Positions 51,241 to 60,039 are shown, counted from the first letter of the stretch. The stretch: 64,000 nucleotides of DNA from Streptomyces sp. LUP47B (GCF_001746295.1 NZ_MJAH01000006.1:258751-322750); one strand, 5' to 3'. Numbers and translations are program-made. The notes: generated from the letters alone by a model not told the origin.

Positions 51241-51981
51241 ATGAACACCGCACGCTCCGGCCGCCCCGCTCTCACCCGCCCCGACGGCACCCCGCTGCGC
51301 GTCCTCGTCGTCGACGACGACCCGGACCTCGCCGAGGTCCTCTCCGGCGCCCTGCGCTACGAGGGCTGGCAGACCCGCACGGCCGGCGACGGCGCCTCGG
51401 CGGTGGCCGCGGCCCGGGAGCTGCTGCCCGACGCCGTCGTCCTGGACGTGATGCTCCCGGACACCGACGGCTTCGCGGTCCTGCGCGCCCTGCACACCGT
51501 GAAGGCGGACGTGTGCGTGCTCTTCCTGACCGCCCGGGACGCGGTCGAGGACCGCATCAAGGGCATCACGGCGGGCGGTGACGACTACGTCACCAAGCCC
51601 TTCAGCCTGGAGGAGGTCGTCGCCCGGCTGCGCGGACTGCTGCGCCGCGCCGGTATGGCCCGGCAGCTCGACGAGGGCCCCCGGCTGACCGTCGGCGACC
51701 TGGTCATGGACGAGGAGGCCCGCGAGGTCACGCGCGGCGGCGAGCTGATCGAACTGTCCCCGACGGAGTTCGAGCTGCTGCGCTTCCTCATGCGCAACCC
51801 GCGCCGCGTGCTCAGCAAGGCGCAGATCCTCGACCGGGTGTGGTCCTACGACTTCGGCGGCCGCGCCCATGTCGTCGAGCTGTACATCTCCTACCTGCGC
51901 AAGAAGGTGGACGCGGGCCGCGAGCCGATGATCCACACCGTGCGCGGGGCCGGGTACGTGATCAAACCGGTGACGCCATGA
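51241..51981 (+). CDS. OmpR-family response regulator
   Basis: 246 residues. Receiver domain LRVLVVDDDPDLAEVLSGAL, phosphoacceptor Asp in DAVVLDVMLPDTDGF, conserved Lys in GDDYVTKPFSLEE. C-terminal winged helix VLSKAQILDRVWSYDFGGRA and HTVRGAGYVIKP. Its stop and the kinase start form an ATGA overlap. Probably controls the divergent flavin redox operon and itself. Confidence 0.95.
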   Translation: MNTARSGRPALTRPDGTPLRVLVVDDDPDLAEVLSGALRYEGWQTRTAGDGASAVAAARELLPDAVVLDVMLPDTDGFAVLRALHTVKADVCVLFLTARDAVEDRIKGITAGGDDYVTKPFSLEEVVARLRGLLRRAGMARQLDEGPRLTVGDLVMDEEAREVTRGGELIELSPTEFELLRFLMRNPRRVLSKAQILDRVWSYDFGGRAHVVELYISYLRKKVDAGREPMIHTVRGAGYVIKPVTP

Positions 51982-53420
51982 GAAGCCTGCGGCCCCACAC
52001 GCTGCGGGCCCGGCTCACCCTCGGCCTCCTGGTGCTCCTCGCGGTGAGCTGTGCCGCCGTAGGGCTGGCCGCCGTGGTGGAGCTGAACGGCTTTCTCACC
52101 AGTCGGCTCGACGAGCAGCTGACCGAGGCCGGGAACAGGTTCGCGGTCAGCCTGGAGCACAAGCAGGAGCTGCCGAAGGACGACCACGACGGTGACGAGC
52201 GCGCCGACACCCGCCGACAGGCCACGGGCACGTTCGGCGCCCGGCTGATGGACGGCACGGTCACCAACGCCGCGGTGGTCCGTCCCAGCGGCACCCTGAA
52301 CGTCGACCTGACCGCCGCCGACCGGGAGCGGCTCGCGGCCGTCCCGGCCGACGGCCGTGGCCACAGCGTCGGCCTCTCCGCCCTGGACGACTACCGGGTG
52401 ATCGCCACCCGGGGACTGGACGGCGACGTCCTGATCACAGGGATGCCCCTGGAGCCCGTCGAGGCCGCCGTGCACCGACTGGAGCTGGTCGCCGGCATCG
52501 TCTTCGGCGCCGCCCTCACCGCCGCCGGTGTCGCGGGCGCCCTGTGGGTGCGCTGGTCCCTGCGCCCGCTCAGCCGGGTCGCCGCCACCGCCACCCGGGT
52601 CAGCGAACTCCCGCTGGCCAGCGGCGAGGTGGCCCTGCCGCCCCGCGCCCCCGAGTCCGATCCGCGCGGCGAGGTGGGCCGGGTCGCCGGCGCCTTCAAC
52701 CGCATGCTCGGCCATGTCGAGGACGCCCTCACCAAACGCCACGCCAGCGAGGAACGGCTGCGCAGCTTCGCCGCCGACGCCAGCCATGAACTGCGCACCC
52801 CGGTCGCCTCGGTGCGCGGCCACGCCGAACTCGCCCTGCTGCACCCCGGCCCGCTGCCGCCGGAGATCACCCGGGCCCTGCAACGCATCGCCGCCGAGTC
52901 GACCCGCATGGGCGCGATGGTCGACGACCTGCTCCTGCTGGCCCGCCTGGACGCGGGCCGCCCCCTGGAGACCGCCCCCGTCGACCTCACCCGCCTGGTC
53001 CTCGACGCCCTCACGGACGCGCGGGCCACGGGTTCGGGTCATCGCTGGGAACTGGACCTCCCCGAGGACCCGGTCACGGTGACGGGCGACGCACACCGCC
53101 TCCAGCAGGTCCTGGCCAACCTGCTGTCCAACGCCCGGCTGCACACCCCCGCCGGCACCAAGGTGACGGTGACCCTGGAGACCGACGGCGCCACAGCGCT
53201 GCTGAAGGTCCACGATGACGGCCCCGGCATCCCCGAGGACATCCAGCCGGGCGTCTTCGAACGCTTCACCCGCGCCGACCGCAGCACCAAGGCGGAGACC
53301 GGGGGCGCGGGCCTGGGACTGTCGATCGTGGCGGCGGTGGTGGAGGCGCACGGGGGCAGCGTGACGTTGGAGAGCGGGCCGGGATCGACCACCTTCACCG
53401 TCCGGATCGGTGCCGCGTGA
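51978..53420 (+). CDS. Membrane sensor histidine kinase
   Basis: 480 residues. First helix LTLGLLVLLAVSCAAVGLAA, an extracytoplasmic sensor of about 130 residues, second helix IVFGAALTAAGVAGALW, HAMP, H-box SHELRTPVASVRGHAEL and HATPase boxes LLSNARLHTP, DDGPGIPED, FERFTRAD, GAGLGLSIVAAVV. Cognate to the upstream response regulator. The sensor loop is rich in Asp/Glu/Lys/His (HKQELPKDDHDGDERAD), which might bind metal; this is speculative. Confidence 0.94.
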   Translation: MRSLRPHTLRARLTLGLLVLLAVSCAAVGLAAVVELNGFLTSRLDEQLTEAGNRFAVSLEHKQELPKDDHDGDERADTRRQATGTFGARLMDGTVTNAAVVRPSGTLNVDLTAADRERLAAVPADGRGHSVGLSALDDYRVIATRGLDGDVLITGMPLEPVEAAVHRLELVAGIVFGAALTAAGVAGALWVRWSLRPLSRVAATATRVSELPLASGEVALPPRAPESDPRGEVGRVAGAFNRMLGHVEDALTKRHASEERLRSFAADASHELRTPVASVRGHAELALLHPGPLPPEITRALQRIAAESTRMGAMVDDLLLLARLDAGRPLETAPVDLTRLVLDALTDARATGSGHRWELDLPEDPVTVTGDAHRLQQVLANLLSNARLHTPAGTKVTVTLETDGATALLKVHDDGPGIPEDIQPGVFERFTRADRSTKAETGGAGLGLSIVAAVVEAHGGSVTLESGPGSTTFTVRIGAA

Positions 53421-53421
53421 C

Positions 53422-54009
53422 TCAGACCGCGGACGGCGGCAACGGCAACGGCAGTCCCGGCAGGCCGTCCAGGCTCGTGGCGATGTGCTCCTTCTTGGCG
53501 AAGTACGCGCTCAGCGACTCGTCGTCCTCGCGCGCGAACCGCCTGCCGTGCAGCTCGCGGTCGCCCTCGTACGCCATGTACGGCACCGCGTAACCGCAGG
53601 AGTCGCGGACCAGTTCGGCCGTCACGACGACGATCGCCCGCAGTCCGTGCGCGGCCGGGTCGATGTCCGGAAAGTGGGAGAGCAGTTCCCTGAAGCGCGG
53701 GTCGTCCCGGAAGACCGGCTCACCGCGCCCGTGCACCCGGACGATGTTCGGCGGCCCCTGGAACGCGCACCACATGAGGGTGATCCGGCCGTTCTCCCGC
53801 AGATGCGCGACCGTCTCGGCGGTGGAACCCGCGAAGTCGAGGTACGCCACGGTGAGTTCGTCGAGGATCGCGAAGCAGCCGCGCAGTCCCTTGGGGGAGA
53901 GGTTGACCGTGCCGTCGCCGGACAGGGGCGCGGTCGCGGTGAAGAAGAGGGGCTGCGCCTCGATGAAGGAGCGGAGCCGGCCGTCTATGCGCTCATACGT
54001 CTTTCCCAT
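53422..54009 (-). CDS. Pyridoxamine 5'-phosphate oxidase-related flavin protein
   Basis: 195 residues from ATG 54009 (TTG 54018 possible). Split-barrel fold: AQPLFFTATAPLSGDGTVNL, SPKGLRGCFAILDELTVAYL and GRITLMWCAFQGPPNIVRVH fit the PNPOx-like family that binds FMN or F420. Convergent with the sensor kinase with a 1-bp gap. Enzymatic role unknown. Confidence 0.87.
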   Translation of the reverse strand: MGKTYERIDGRLRSFIEAQPLFFTATAPLSGDGTVNLSPKGLRGCFAILDELTVAYLDFAGSTAETVAHLRENGRITLMWCAFQGPPNIVRVHGRGEPVFRDDPRFRELLSHFPDIDPAAHGLRAIVVVTAELVRDSCGYAVPYMAYEGDRELHGRRFAREDDESLSAYFAKKEHIATSLDGLPGLPLPLPPSAV

Positions 54010-54080
54010 GTGCAGCAATTATGGGCGCAGACCTTTCGCCTGTCTAAGGAATTCGGGCGTCCCGTCGCGGGAGGACGCCC

Positions 54081-54117
54081 GTGGCCGCCCCGGCCGGCGC
54101 TCACACGGGGCGGCCAC
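54081..54117 (-). terminator. Hairpin terminator of the two-repeat secreted protein gene
   Basis: Perfect 12-bp stem GTGGCCGCCCCG / CGGGGCGGCCAC with a 13-nt loop, 13 bp beyond the leftward stop. A second hairpin (GGGCGTCC / GGACGCCC) lies at 54055-54080. Confidence 0.75.
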
Positions 54118-54130
54118 AGCGCCTGTCACG

Positions 54131-55030
54131 TCACTTGGTGAGCGTGCAGGCAGCCAGGGAGTCGAGGCCCTGCGGCTTCTCCGCCGTACGGCCGATGGAG
54201 ATCGCGATGCGGTCGATGGTCGACTTCCGCTTGTCGGCCAGCGGGCCGAGGATGGCGTTCTGGACGAAGTTCGCACCACCCTGGCCGACGGTGTCGACGA
54301 GCCGCTTGTTGGCCTCGTCGATCTGGGTCTGGAGCAGGGTCAGGTTGCGGTCGACCTCGGCCTGGGCGGTGGCGGGGATCGCCGGCAGCTGGGAGGCCAC
54401 GTCCGGGCAGGAGATGGCGCCGGTTCCGGCTGCCTCACCCGCGTCGCCCGCGCCCTGTCCGTTCCCGGTGTCCTCGGCGCCGCCCGCCGCCTCCGAGGCC
54501 GCCTCGCTCGGCGTGGCCCCCGCCTCCGCGCCGGCCCCGGCCTCCGCGCCCGCGCCCGCCTCCTCACCCGTGCCGGCGGCACCGCCGGCGTTGAGGGTGC
54601 AGGGAGCCAGGGCGTCGAGGCCCTGCGGCTTGTCGGCCGTACGGCCGATGGCGGTGGCGATGCGGTTGACCGTGGCGATCCGCTTGTCCTCCAGCGGGCC
54701 GAGGATGGCGTTCTGGACGAAGTTCGCACCACCCTGGCCGACAGTGTCGACGAGCCGCTTGTTGGCCTCGTCGATCTGGGTCTGGAGCAGGGTCAGGTTG
54801 CGGTCGACCTCGGCCTGGGCGGTGGCGGGGATCGCCGGCAGCTGCGAGGCCACGTCCGGGCACGTGATGCTGCCGACGTCGGCCAGCGTCCGGGCGGTGG
54901 CGGTGCTGCTCTTGGAGGTCTCCCCGGCGAGGGCGGTACCGGCGACGATCGCCCCGGTCAGTGCCACGGCGGCGGCGCCGCCGATGATCGCCACGCGGCG
55001 CTTGTTGTACTTAGGAAGAGCCCTGGACAT
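54131..55030 (-). CDS. Secreted protein of two near-identical domains
   Basis: 299 residues. Signal RRVAIIGGAAAVALTGAIVA with cleavage near TALA. Two copies of a domain of about 92 residues (about 54-145 and 205-298). Each starts with a Cys (I[TS]CPDVASQLPAIPATAQAE), runs as a long amphipathic helix (DRNLTLLQTQIDEANKRLVD, TVGQGGANFVQNAILGPL) and ends with a second Cys (CTL), suggesting one disulfide per domain. A low-complexity Ala/Gly/Glu linker joins them. I do not recognise the family. Extracellular and probably elongated and helical; possibly cell-wall associated. Confidence 0.85.
   Translation of the reverse strand: MSRALPKYNKRRVAIIGGAAAVALTGAIVAGTALAGETSKSSTATARTLADVGSITCPDVASQLPAIPATAQAEVDRNLTLLQTQIDEANKRLVDTVGQGGANFVQNAILGPLEDKRIATVNRIATAIGRTADKPQGLDALAPCTLNAGGAAGTGEEAGAGAEAGAGAEAGATPSEAASEAAGGAEDTGNGQGAGDAGEAAGTGAISCPDVASQLPAIPATAQAEVDRNLTLLQTQIDEANKRLVDTVGQGGANFVQNAILGPLADKRKSTIDRIAISIGRTAEKPQGLDSLAACTLTK
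54134..54416 (-). repeat. Tandem coding repeat, unit 2
   Basis: Second half-domain of the secreted protein. Long stretches are identical at the DNA level to the unit 453 bp (151 codons) away, including the block around 54270-54390, while the ends have diverged. Confidence 0.8.
54587..54869 (-). repeat. Tandem coding repeat, unit 1
   Basis: First half-domain of the secreted protein, offset 453 bp from unit 2. Differences are concentrated after ILGPL (EDKRIATVNRIATA versus ADKRKSTIDRIAIS). Confidence 0.8.
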
Positions 55031-55159
55031 GCGGATGCCTCACTCGGGGTCGGGGGTGGTCTTCTTGACAAACGCGGCGCCTGCGTTCGGCGGGAAGTAC
55101 GGGCAAGCGGTTTCTCGTGTTCAAAGGGAGCGCAAATTCCTTGCCGCCCCGACCTCGGA

Positions 55160-55210
55160 TTGACGAATCATGCAGGACTCTGCATAATCATGCATAACGT
55201 TGAGTGCAGC
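55160..55210 (+). promoter_or_regulatory. argH promoter with ARG boxes
   Basis: TTGACG (55160-55165), 17-bp spacer, CATAAT (55183-55188). Overlapping repeats CATGCAGG, TGCATAA, CATGCATAA and GTGCA (55169-55207) form ARG-box-like half-sites, so ArgR repression is expected. Confidence 0.75.
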
Positions 55211-55227
55211 CGTGAGGAGCAACGCAA

Positions 55228-56652
55228 GTGAGCAGCAACAGCGGTGACGTCCGGCTCTGGGGCGGCCGTTTCGCCGACGGTCCCGCCGAGGCCCTGGCCA
55301 GGCTGTCCGCGTCCGTCCACTTCGACTGGCGGCTCGCGCCGTACGACATCGCCGGTTCGCGTGCCCACGCGCGCGTGCTCCACAAGGCGGGACTGCTGAG
55401 CGAGGACGAGCTCCAGCGCATGCACGCGGGGCTCGACCAGCTCGAAGCCGACGTGGCCGACGGCTCCTTCGTCGGCACGATCGCCGACGAGGACTGCCAC
55501 ACGGCCCTGGAGCGGGGCCTGCTGGAGCGTGTCGGTCCCGATCTCGGCGGCAAGCTGCGCGCGGGCCGCTCGCGCAACGACCAGATCGCGACCCTCTTCC
55601 GCATGTACCTGCGGGACCACGCCCGCATCATCGGCGGCCTGATCGCCGAACTCCAGGACGCGCTGGTCGGCCTGGCGGAGGCTCACCCGGACGTGGCGAT
55701 GCCCGGCCGCACCCACCTCCAGCACGCCCAGCCGGTGCTGTTCGCCCACCACGTCCTGGCCCACGTCCAGTCCCTGTCCCGGGACGCGGAGCGGCTGCGC
55801 CAGTGGGACGAGCGCACGGCCGTCTCGCCGTACGGCTCGGGCGCCCTGGCCGGCTCCTCCCTGGGCCTGGACCCGGAGGCGGTGGCGAAGGACCTCGGCT
55901 TCGAGCACGGCAGCGTCGGCAACTCCATCGACGGCACGGCCTCCCGTGACTTCGTCGCGGAGTTCGCCTTCATCACCGCGATGATCGGCGTCAACCTCTC
56001 CCGGATCGCCGAGGAGGTCATCATCTGGAACACGAAGGAGTTCTCCTTCGTGACCCTGCACGACGCGTTCTCCACCGGTTCGTCGATCATGCCGCAGAAG
56101 AAGAACCCGGACATCGCGGAGCTGGCACGCGGCAAGTCCGGCCGCCTGATCGGCAACCTGACGGGTCTGATGGCCACGCTCAAGGCCCTGCCCCTCGCCT
56201 ACAACCGCGACCTCCAGGAGGACAAGGAGCCGGTCTTCGACTCCTGCGACCAACTGGAGGTACTGCTCCCCGCCTTCACCGGCATGATGGCGACCCTCAC
56301 GGTCAACCGTGAGCGCATGGAGGAACTGGCCCCGGCCGGCTTCTCGCTCGCCACCGACATCGCCGAGTGGCTGGTCAGGCAGGGCGTCCCCTTCCGTGTG
56401 GCCCACGAGGTGGCCGGCGAGTGCGTCAAGGCGGCGGAGGCCGAGGGCAAGGAACTGAGCGACCTGACGGACGACCAGTTCGCCAAGATCTCCGCCCACC
56501 TGACCCCGGAGGTCCGCACGGTCCTCAACGTCCCGGGCGCACTCGCCTCCCGCAACGCCAGGGGCGGCACGGCCCCGAGCGCGGTGGCGGTCCAACTGGC
56601 GGAAGTGAAGGCGGACCTGGCCGCTCAGCACCGGTGGGCAGAACGCAGTTGA
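55228..56652 (+). CDS. argH: Argininosuccinate lyase
   Basis: 474 residues from GTG 55228 after GAGGAGC. Fumarase/aspartase fold: LWGGRFADGPAEALARLS at the start, RSRNDQIATLFRMYL, GRTHLQHAQPVLFAHH and signature GSSIMPQKKNPDIAEL. Last step of arginine synthesis, releasing fumarate. argG is not adjacent, as is usual in Streptomyces to my knowledge. Confidence 0.97.
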   Translation: MSSNSGDVRLWGGRFADGPAEALARLSASVHFDWRLAPYDIAGSRAHARVLHKAGLLSEDELQRMHAGLDQLEADVADGSFVGTIADEDCHTALERGLLERVGPDLGGKLRAGRSRNDQIATLFRMYLRDHARIIGGLIAELQDALVGLAEAHPDVAMPGRTHLQHAQPVLFAHHVLAHVQSLSRDAERLRQWDERTAVSPYGSGALAGSSLGLDPEAVAKDLGFEHGSVGNSIDGTASRDFVAEFAFITAMIGVNLSRIAEEVIIWNTKEFSFVTLHDAFSTGSSIMPQKKNPDIAELARGKSGRLIGNLTGLMATLKALPLAYNRDLQEDKEPVFDSCDQLEVLLPAFTGMMATLTVNRERMEELAPAGFSLATDIAEWLVRQGVPFRVAHEVAGECVKAAEAEGKELSDLTDDQFAKISAHLTPEVRTVLNVPGALASRNARGGTAPSAVAVQLAEVKADLAAQHRWAERS

Positions 56653-56706
56653 GGGGCGCGGGGCTGTATTGATCTGCGGCTCCGCCGCGGGGCGCGACAA
56701 GCCACG
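56653..56706 (+). repeat. Dispersed Streptomyces intergenic repeat, copy B (long form)
   Basis: GGGGCGCGGGGCTGTATTG, then TGCGGCTCCGCCGCGGGGCG and GACAAGCCAC, beginning at the argH stop codon. Internal GCGGC/GCCGC pairs form a hairpin that may also terminate argH transcription. Confidence 0.75.
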
Positions 56707-56817
56707 GCGAACCCGCACCCGCCACGCAGCTGTCAGGCGCGCGGTTCCCTCACCGAAGGTCGTCGCGGGATACGTTGGTCGGACAGCCGTACCGGACCCG
56801 ACCGAACGGAGCCCGCG

Positions 56818-57789
56818 ATGCCCTTCGCCCGACTGGCCGCAGCGACAACCCCCACCTGCCACCTCGGACTCGGCCTCGCCGCCGTCGGACGCCCCGGCTA
56901 CATCAACCTCGGCCGAGACGAGGACCTCGGAGCCGACCGCAGCGTAGAGAGCCTCCGCACCCGCACCCACGATCTCCTCGACGCGGCCTACTTCCAGGGC
57001 GTCCGCTACTTCGACGCGGCCCGCTCCTACGGCCGCTCCGAGGAGTTCCTCGCGGACTGGCTCGCCAAGAACCCCGGTATCGACGACGTGGTCGTCGGCA
57101 GCAAATGGGGCTACACCTACACCGCCGACTGGACCACCGACGCCGAGAAGCACGAGGTCAAGGACCACAGCGTCCAGGCCTACGAGCGCCAGCGCAGCGA
57201 ATCCGCCGAAGTGCTCGGCGACCGTCTCGACCTCTACCAGATCCACTCGGTGACCCCGGACAGCCCGGCCCTCACCGACAAGGAACTCCACGCGAGGCTC
57301 GCCGAGACGGCCGCCCAGGGCACCTCGATCGGCTTCTCCACCAGCGGTCCCGCCCAGGCGGACGCCATCCGCGCCGCCCTCGCCGTGACGGTCGACGGCG
57401 AGCCGCTCTTCCGTACCGTCCAGTCCACGTACAACGCCCTGGAGACCTCGGCCGCCCCCGCCCTCGCCGAGGCGCACGACGCGGGCCTCACGGTGATCGT
57501 CAAGGAGGGCATGGCCAACGGCAGGCTCGCCGAGCCGCACGCCCCGGACGCCCTGAAGGCCGTAGCGGCGGAAACCTCCCTGGGCTGTGACGCCGTGGCC
57601 CTCGCGCTCGTCCTGCGTCAGCCCTGGGCCGGGGTCGTCCTCTCGGGGGCCGCCACCACCGTCCAGCTCGCGTCCAACCTGCACGCGGCCGTCGTCGACC
57701 TCGACGACGAGCAGCTGGCCCGGCTGGCAGGGCTGGCGGAGGAGCCGGACGCGTACTGGGAACGCCGCCGCCGGCTGCCCTGGCACTGA
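56818..57789 (+). CDS. Aldo/keto reductase family oxidoreductase
   Basis: 323 residues. TIM-barrel AKR with catalytic Asp/Tyr in YFDAARSYGRSEEFL, Lys in VVVGSKWGYTY and His in LYQIHSVTPDS. The NADP-binding tail is less typical. Substrate not predictable. Independent promoter region after repeat copy B. Confidence 0.9.
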   Translation: MPFARLAAATTPTCHLGLGLAAVGRPGYINLGRDEDLGADRSVESLRTRTHDLLDAAYFQGVRYFDAARSYGRSEEFLADWLAKNPGIDDVVVGSKWGYTYTADWTTDAEKHEVKDHSVQAYERQRSESAEVLGDRLDLYQIHSVTPDSPALTDKELHARLAETAAQGTSIGFSTSGPAQADAIRAALAVTVDGEPLFRTVQSTYNALETSAAPALAEAHDAGLTVIVKEGMANGRLAEPHAPDALKAVAAETSLGCDAVALALVLRQPWAGVVLSGAATTVQLASNLHAAVVDLDDEQLARLAGLAEEPDAYWERRRRLPWH

Positions 57790-57812
57790 CGAGACCCTGA
57801 TCAGGCGTCGGG

Positions 57813-57872
57813 ATGAGACAGCTGTGCCCGTCATGAGACATCAATGTCTCATATGGTTTATGGTTGTCTCAT
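57813..57872. promoter_or_regulatory. Four-half-site operator and promoter of the TetR/MFS operon
   Basis: Centre: perfect palindrome ATGAGACAT-CA-ATGTCTCAT (57833-57852). Outer half-sites ATGAGACA (57813-57820) and TGTCTCAT (57865-57872) lie 20 bp outward on each side with matching polarity. A promoter GAGACA (57836-57841) - 17 bp - TATGGT (57859-57864) is embedded, putting +1 at the ATG 57871, i.e. a leaderless transcript. Confidence 0.7.
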
Positions 57873-58437
57873 GGCTGTCGACCGTGACCATGTGCTGCGC
57901 AGTGCCGCGGCCCTGCTGACCCGCCGATCCACCGCGACCATGGACGAGGTCGCCAAGTCCGCGGGGATCAGCCGGGCCACGCTGCACCGCCACTTCGCCG
58001 GACGCGACGCGCTCGTGCGGGCACTGGAGTCGCTGGGCATCGAGGAGTGCGAAAAGGCGCTCGACGCCGCCCGCCTGGACGAGGGGCCGGCGAGTGATGC
58101 CGTGCGGCGCCTGGTCCGCGAGGCCGAACCCGCTGCCGGACTGCTCGCCTTCCTCTACACGGAGAACCAGCTGTTCGAGGGCGAGGAGCAGAACGACGGC
58201 TGGGCCCGGATCGACGCCCGCATCTCCGCACTGTTCCGGCGCGGCCAGCAGAGCGGCGAGTTCCGCATCGACCTCACCCCCGTCTGGCTCACCGAGGCCC
58301 TGTTCGGCCTGCTCGCCTCCGCCGTCTGGCTGCTCCAGAGCGGCAAGGGCGCCCCCAAGGACTTCCACCACATGACCGTCGAGCTGCTGCTCGGCGGCGC
58401 ACTGCGTCATTCCGTACGACCGATAGAGGAATCATGA
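57871..58437 (+). CDS. TetR-family transcriptional regulator
   Basis: 188 residues from ATG 57871 (in-frame ATG 57844 lies inside the operator and is less likely). N-terminal HTH VLRSAAALLTRRSTATMDEV, AKSAGISRATLHRHFAGRDA; helical C-terminal ligand domain. Coupled to the MFS gene by an ATGA overlap, so it most likely represses the efflux pump and itself from the adjacent palindromic operator. Confidence 0.92.
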   Translation: MAVDRDHVLRSAAALLTRRSTATMDEVAKSAGISRATLHRHFAGRDALVRALESLGIEECEKALDAARLDEGPASDAVRRLVREAEPAAGLLAFLYTENQLFEGEEQNDGWARIDARISALFRRGQQSGEFRIDLTPVWLTEALFGLLASAVWLLQSGKGAPKDFHHMTVELLLGGALRHSVRPIEES

Positions 58438-59957
58438 CCAGCACCCTGCAGCCGGCGACAGCGACCGAGGCGGTGAAGCGTCCCGGCCGTTGGCTCGCGC
58501 TGTCCGTCCTGGTGCTCGCCGTGCTGCTGGTGGCCGTCGACGCGACCGTCCTCGGCCTCGCGACCCCGTACATCAGCGAGGACCTCGAGCCGACCGGCAC
58601 CCAGCTCCTGTGGATCGGTGACGTCTACTCGTTCGTCATCGCGGGCCTGCTGGTGTCGATGGGCAGCCTCGGCGACCGCATCGGCCGCAAGCGGATCCTG
58701 CTGCTGGGCGCGACGGCGTTCGGCGCGATATCGATCCTCAACGCCTACGCGACGACACCGGAGTTGTTGATCCTGGCGCGGGCGCTGCTCGGCGTCGCCG
58801 GCGCGACCCTGATGCCCGCCACCCTGGCCCTGATCCGCAACATCTTCCACGACCCTCGCGAACGCAGCCTCGCCGTCGGCATCTGGGGCGCGACCGCCTC
58901 CGCCGGTACGGCGATCGGCCCCATCGTCGGCGGCTTCCTGCTCGAACACTTCTGGTGGGGCTCGGTCTTCCTGATCAACCTGCCCGTGATGGCGGTCCTG
59001 GTCGTCGTCGGCATCAGGTACCTGCCCGAGTCCCGCAACCCGAACCCGGGACCCTGGGACACGACCAGCGTCGTGCTGTCCCTGGTCGGCGTGATCGGAG
59101 TGGTCTACGGCGTCAAGGAGACCGCCGCGCACGGCATCACATGGGAGCCGGCCGCCGCGGGAGTTCTCGGAGCGGCGGCCCTGTACGCCTTCGTCCGCCG
59201 CCAGCTCACCCTCCCCGCGCCCCTGCTGGACATGCGGCTCTTCCGCAACCGCGGCTTCAGCGGCGCCGTCCTGGCCGACCTCCTGACCATCCTCGGCCTC
59301 TCCGGGCTGGTCTTCTTCCTCTCCCAGTACCTGCAACTCGTCCAGGGCAGAGGCCCGTTGGAGGCGGGCCTGGCCGAACTCCCGGCGGCGGTGGGCGCGG
59401 TGGCGGCGGGCCTGGTGGCAGGTCGCGCGGCTCGACGCTTCTCGGTGCGAGCGGTGGTGGCGGGCGGCCTGGCCGCGGTGGGCCTCGCTCTGGCCGCCCT
59501 GACCGTGATCGACCAGTCGACGGGCTATCCGCTTCTCGGCGCCGCGCTGCTGGTCGTCGGAGTGGGCGCCGGCTTCTCGTTCACGGTGACGGCCGACGTG
59601 ATCCTTTCCTCCGTACCGAAGGAGCAGGCGGGCGCGGCGTCGGCGGTCTCGGAGACGGCGTACGAACTGGGCGCGGCGCTGGGCATCGCGATCCTGGGCT
59701 CGATCGTGACAGGGATCTACCGCGGCTTTGCTGCTCCGGCGGGGACGCCGGAAGGGGCGCACGAGTCACTGGGCGGCGCGGTGGAAGCGGCGGCGGGCAT
59801 GTCGCCGGACAAGGCACAGACAATGCTGTCGACGGCCCGAGAGGCATTCGTCGACGGCCTCGCAATCTCGGCGGGAGCAGGCGCAGCAGTACTTCTGGCA
59901 ACGGCGATTGCGGCATGGTTCATGCTGCGAGCGCAACGGTTGGACAACGCCGCTTAA
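58434..59957 (+). CDS. MFS transporter, DHA2 (14-helix) drug efflux type
   Basis: 507 residues with about 14 hydrophobic helices. Motif D1-type start LLVAVDATVLGLATPYISED, motif A GSLGDRIGRKRILLLG, motif C IWGATASAGTAIGPIVGGFL. Similar to EmrB/QacA-type proton antiporters for cationic or hydrophobic drugs. Co-transcribed with its TetR regulator. Confidence 0.93.
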   Translation: MTSTLQPATATEAVKRPGRWLALSVLVLAVLLVAVDATVLGLATPYISEDLEPTGTQLLWIGDVYSFVIAGLLVSMGSLGDRIGRKRILLLGATAFGAISILNAYATTPELLILARALLGVAGATLMPATLALIRNIFHDPRERSLAVGIWGATASAGTAIGPIVGGFLLEHFWWGSVFLINLPVMAVLVVVGIRYLPESRNPNPGPWDTTSVVLSLVGVIGVVYGVKETAAHGITWEPAAAGVLGAAALYAFVRRQLTLPAPLLDMRLFRNRGFSGAVLADLLTILGLSGLVFFLSQYLQLVQGRGPLEAGLAELPAAVGAVAAGLVAGRAARRFSVRAVVAGGLAAVGLALAALTVIDQSTGYPLLGAALLVVGVGAGFSFTVTADVILSSVPKEQAGAASAVSETAYELGAALGIAILGSIVTGIYRGFAAPAGTPEGAHESLGGAVEAAAGMSPDKAQTMLSTAREAFVDGLAISAGAGAAVLLATAIAAWFMLRAQRLDNAA

Positions 59958-60010
59958 GGGGCGTGGGGCTGTATGAGTTTGCGGCTCCGCCGCGTGGGCG
60001 CGACCAGCCA
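59958..60010 (+). repeat. Dispersed Streptomyces intergenic repeat, copy C (long form)
   Basis: GGGGCGTGGGGCTGTATGAG, then TGCGGCTCCGCCGCGTGGGC and GACCAGCCAC, directly after the MFS stop. Clearly homologous to copy B, with the same placement at a gene end. Confidence 0.75.
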
Positions 60011-60039
60011 CAACACACCCGCACCCGACGACGAAACCG

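Noticed and set aside
54134..54869. Repeat pair considered as a mobile element or CRISPR-like array
   Set aside because: The two units are in-frame coding repeats of one secreted protein, about 280 bp each, with no transposase, terminal repeats or spacer pattern.
55168..57834. 888-codon leftward frame opposite argH and the aldo/keto reductase
   Set aside because: Antisense shadow over two confident genes; no recognisable domain.
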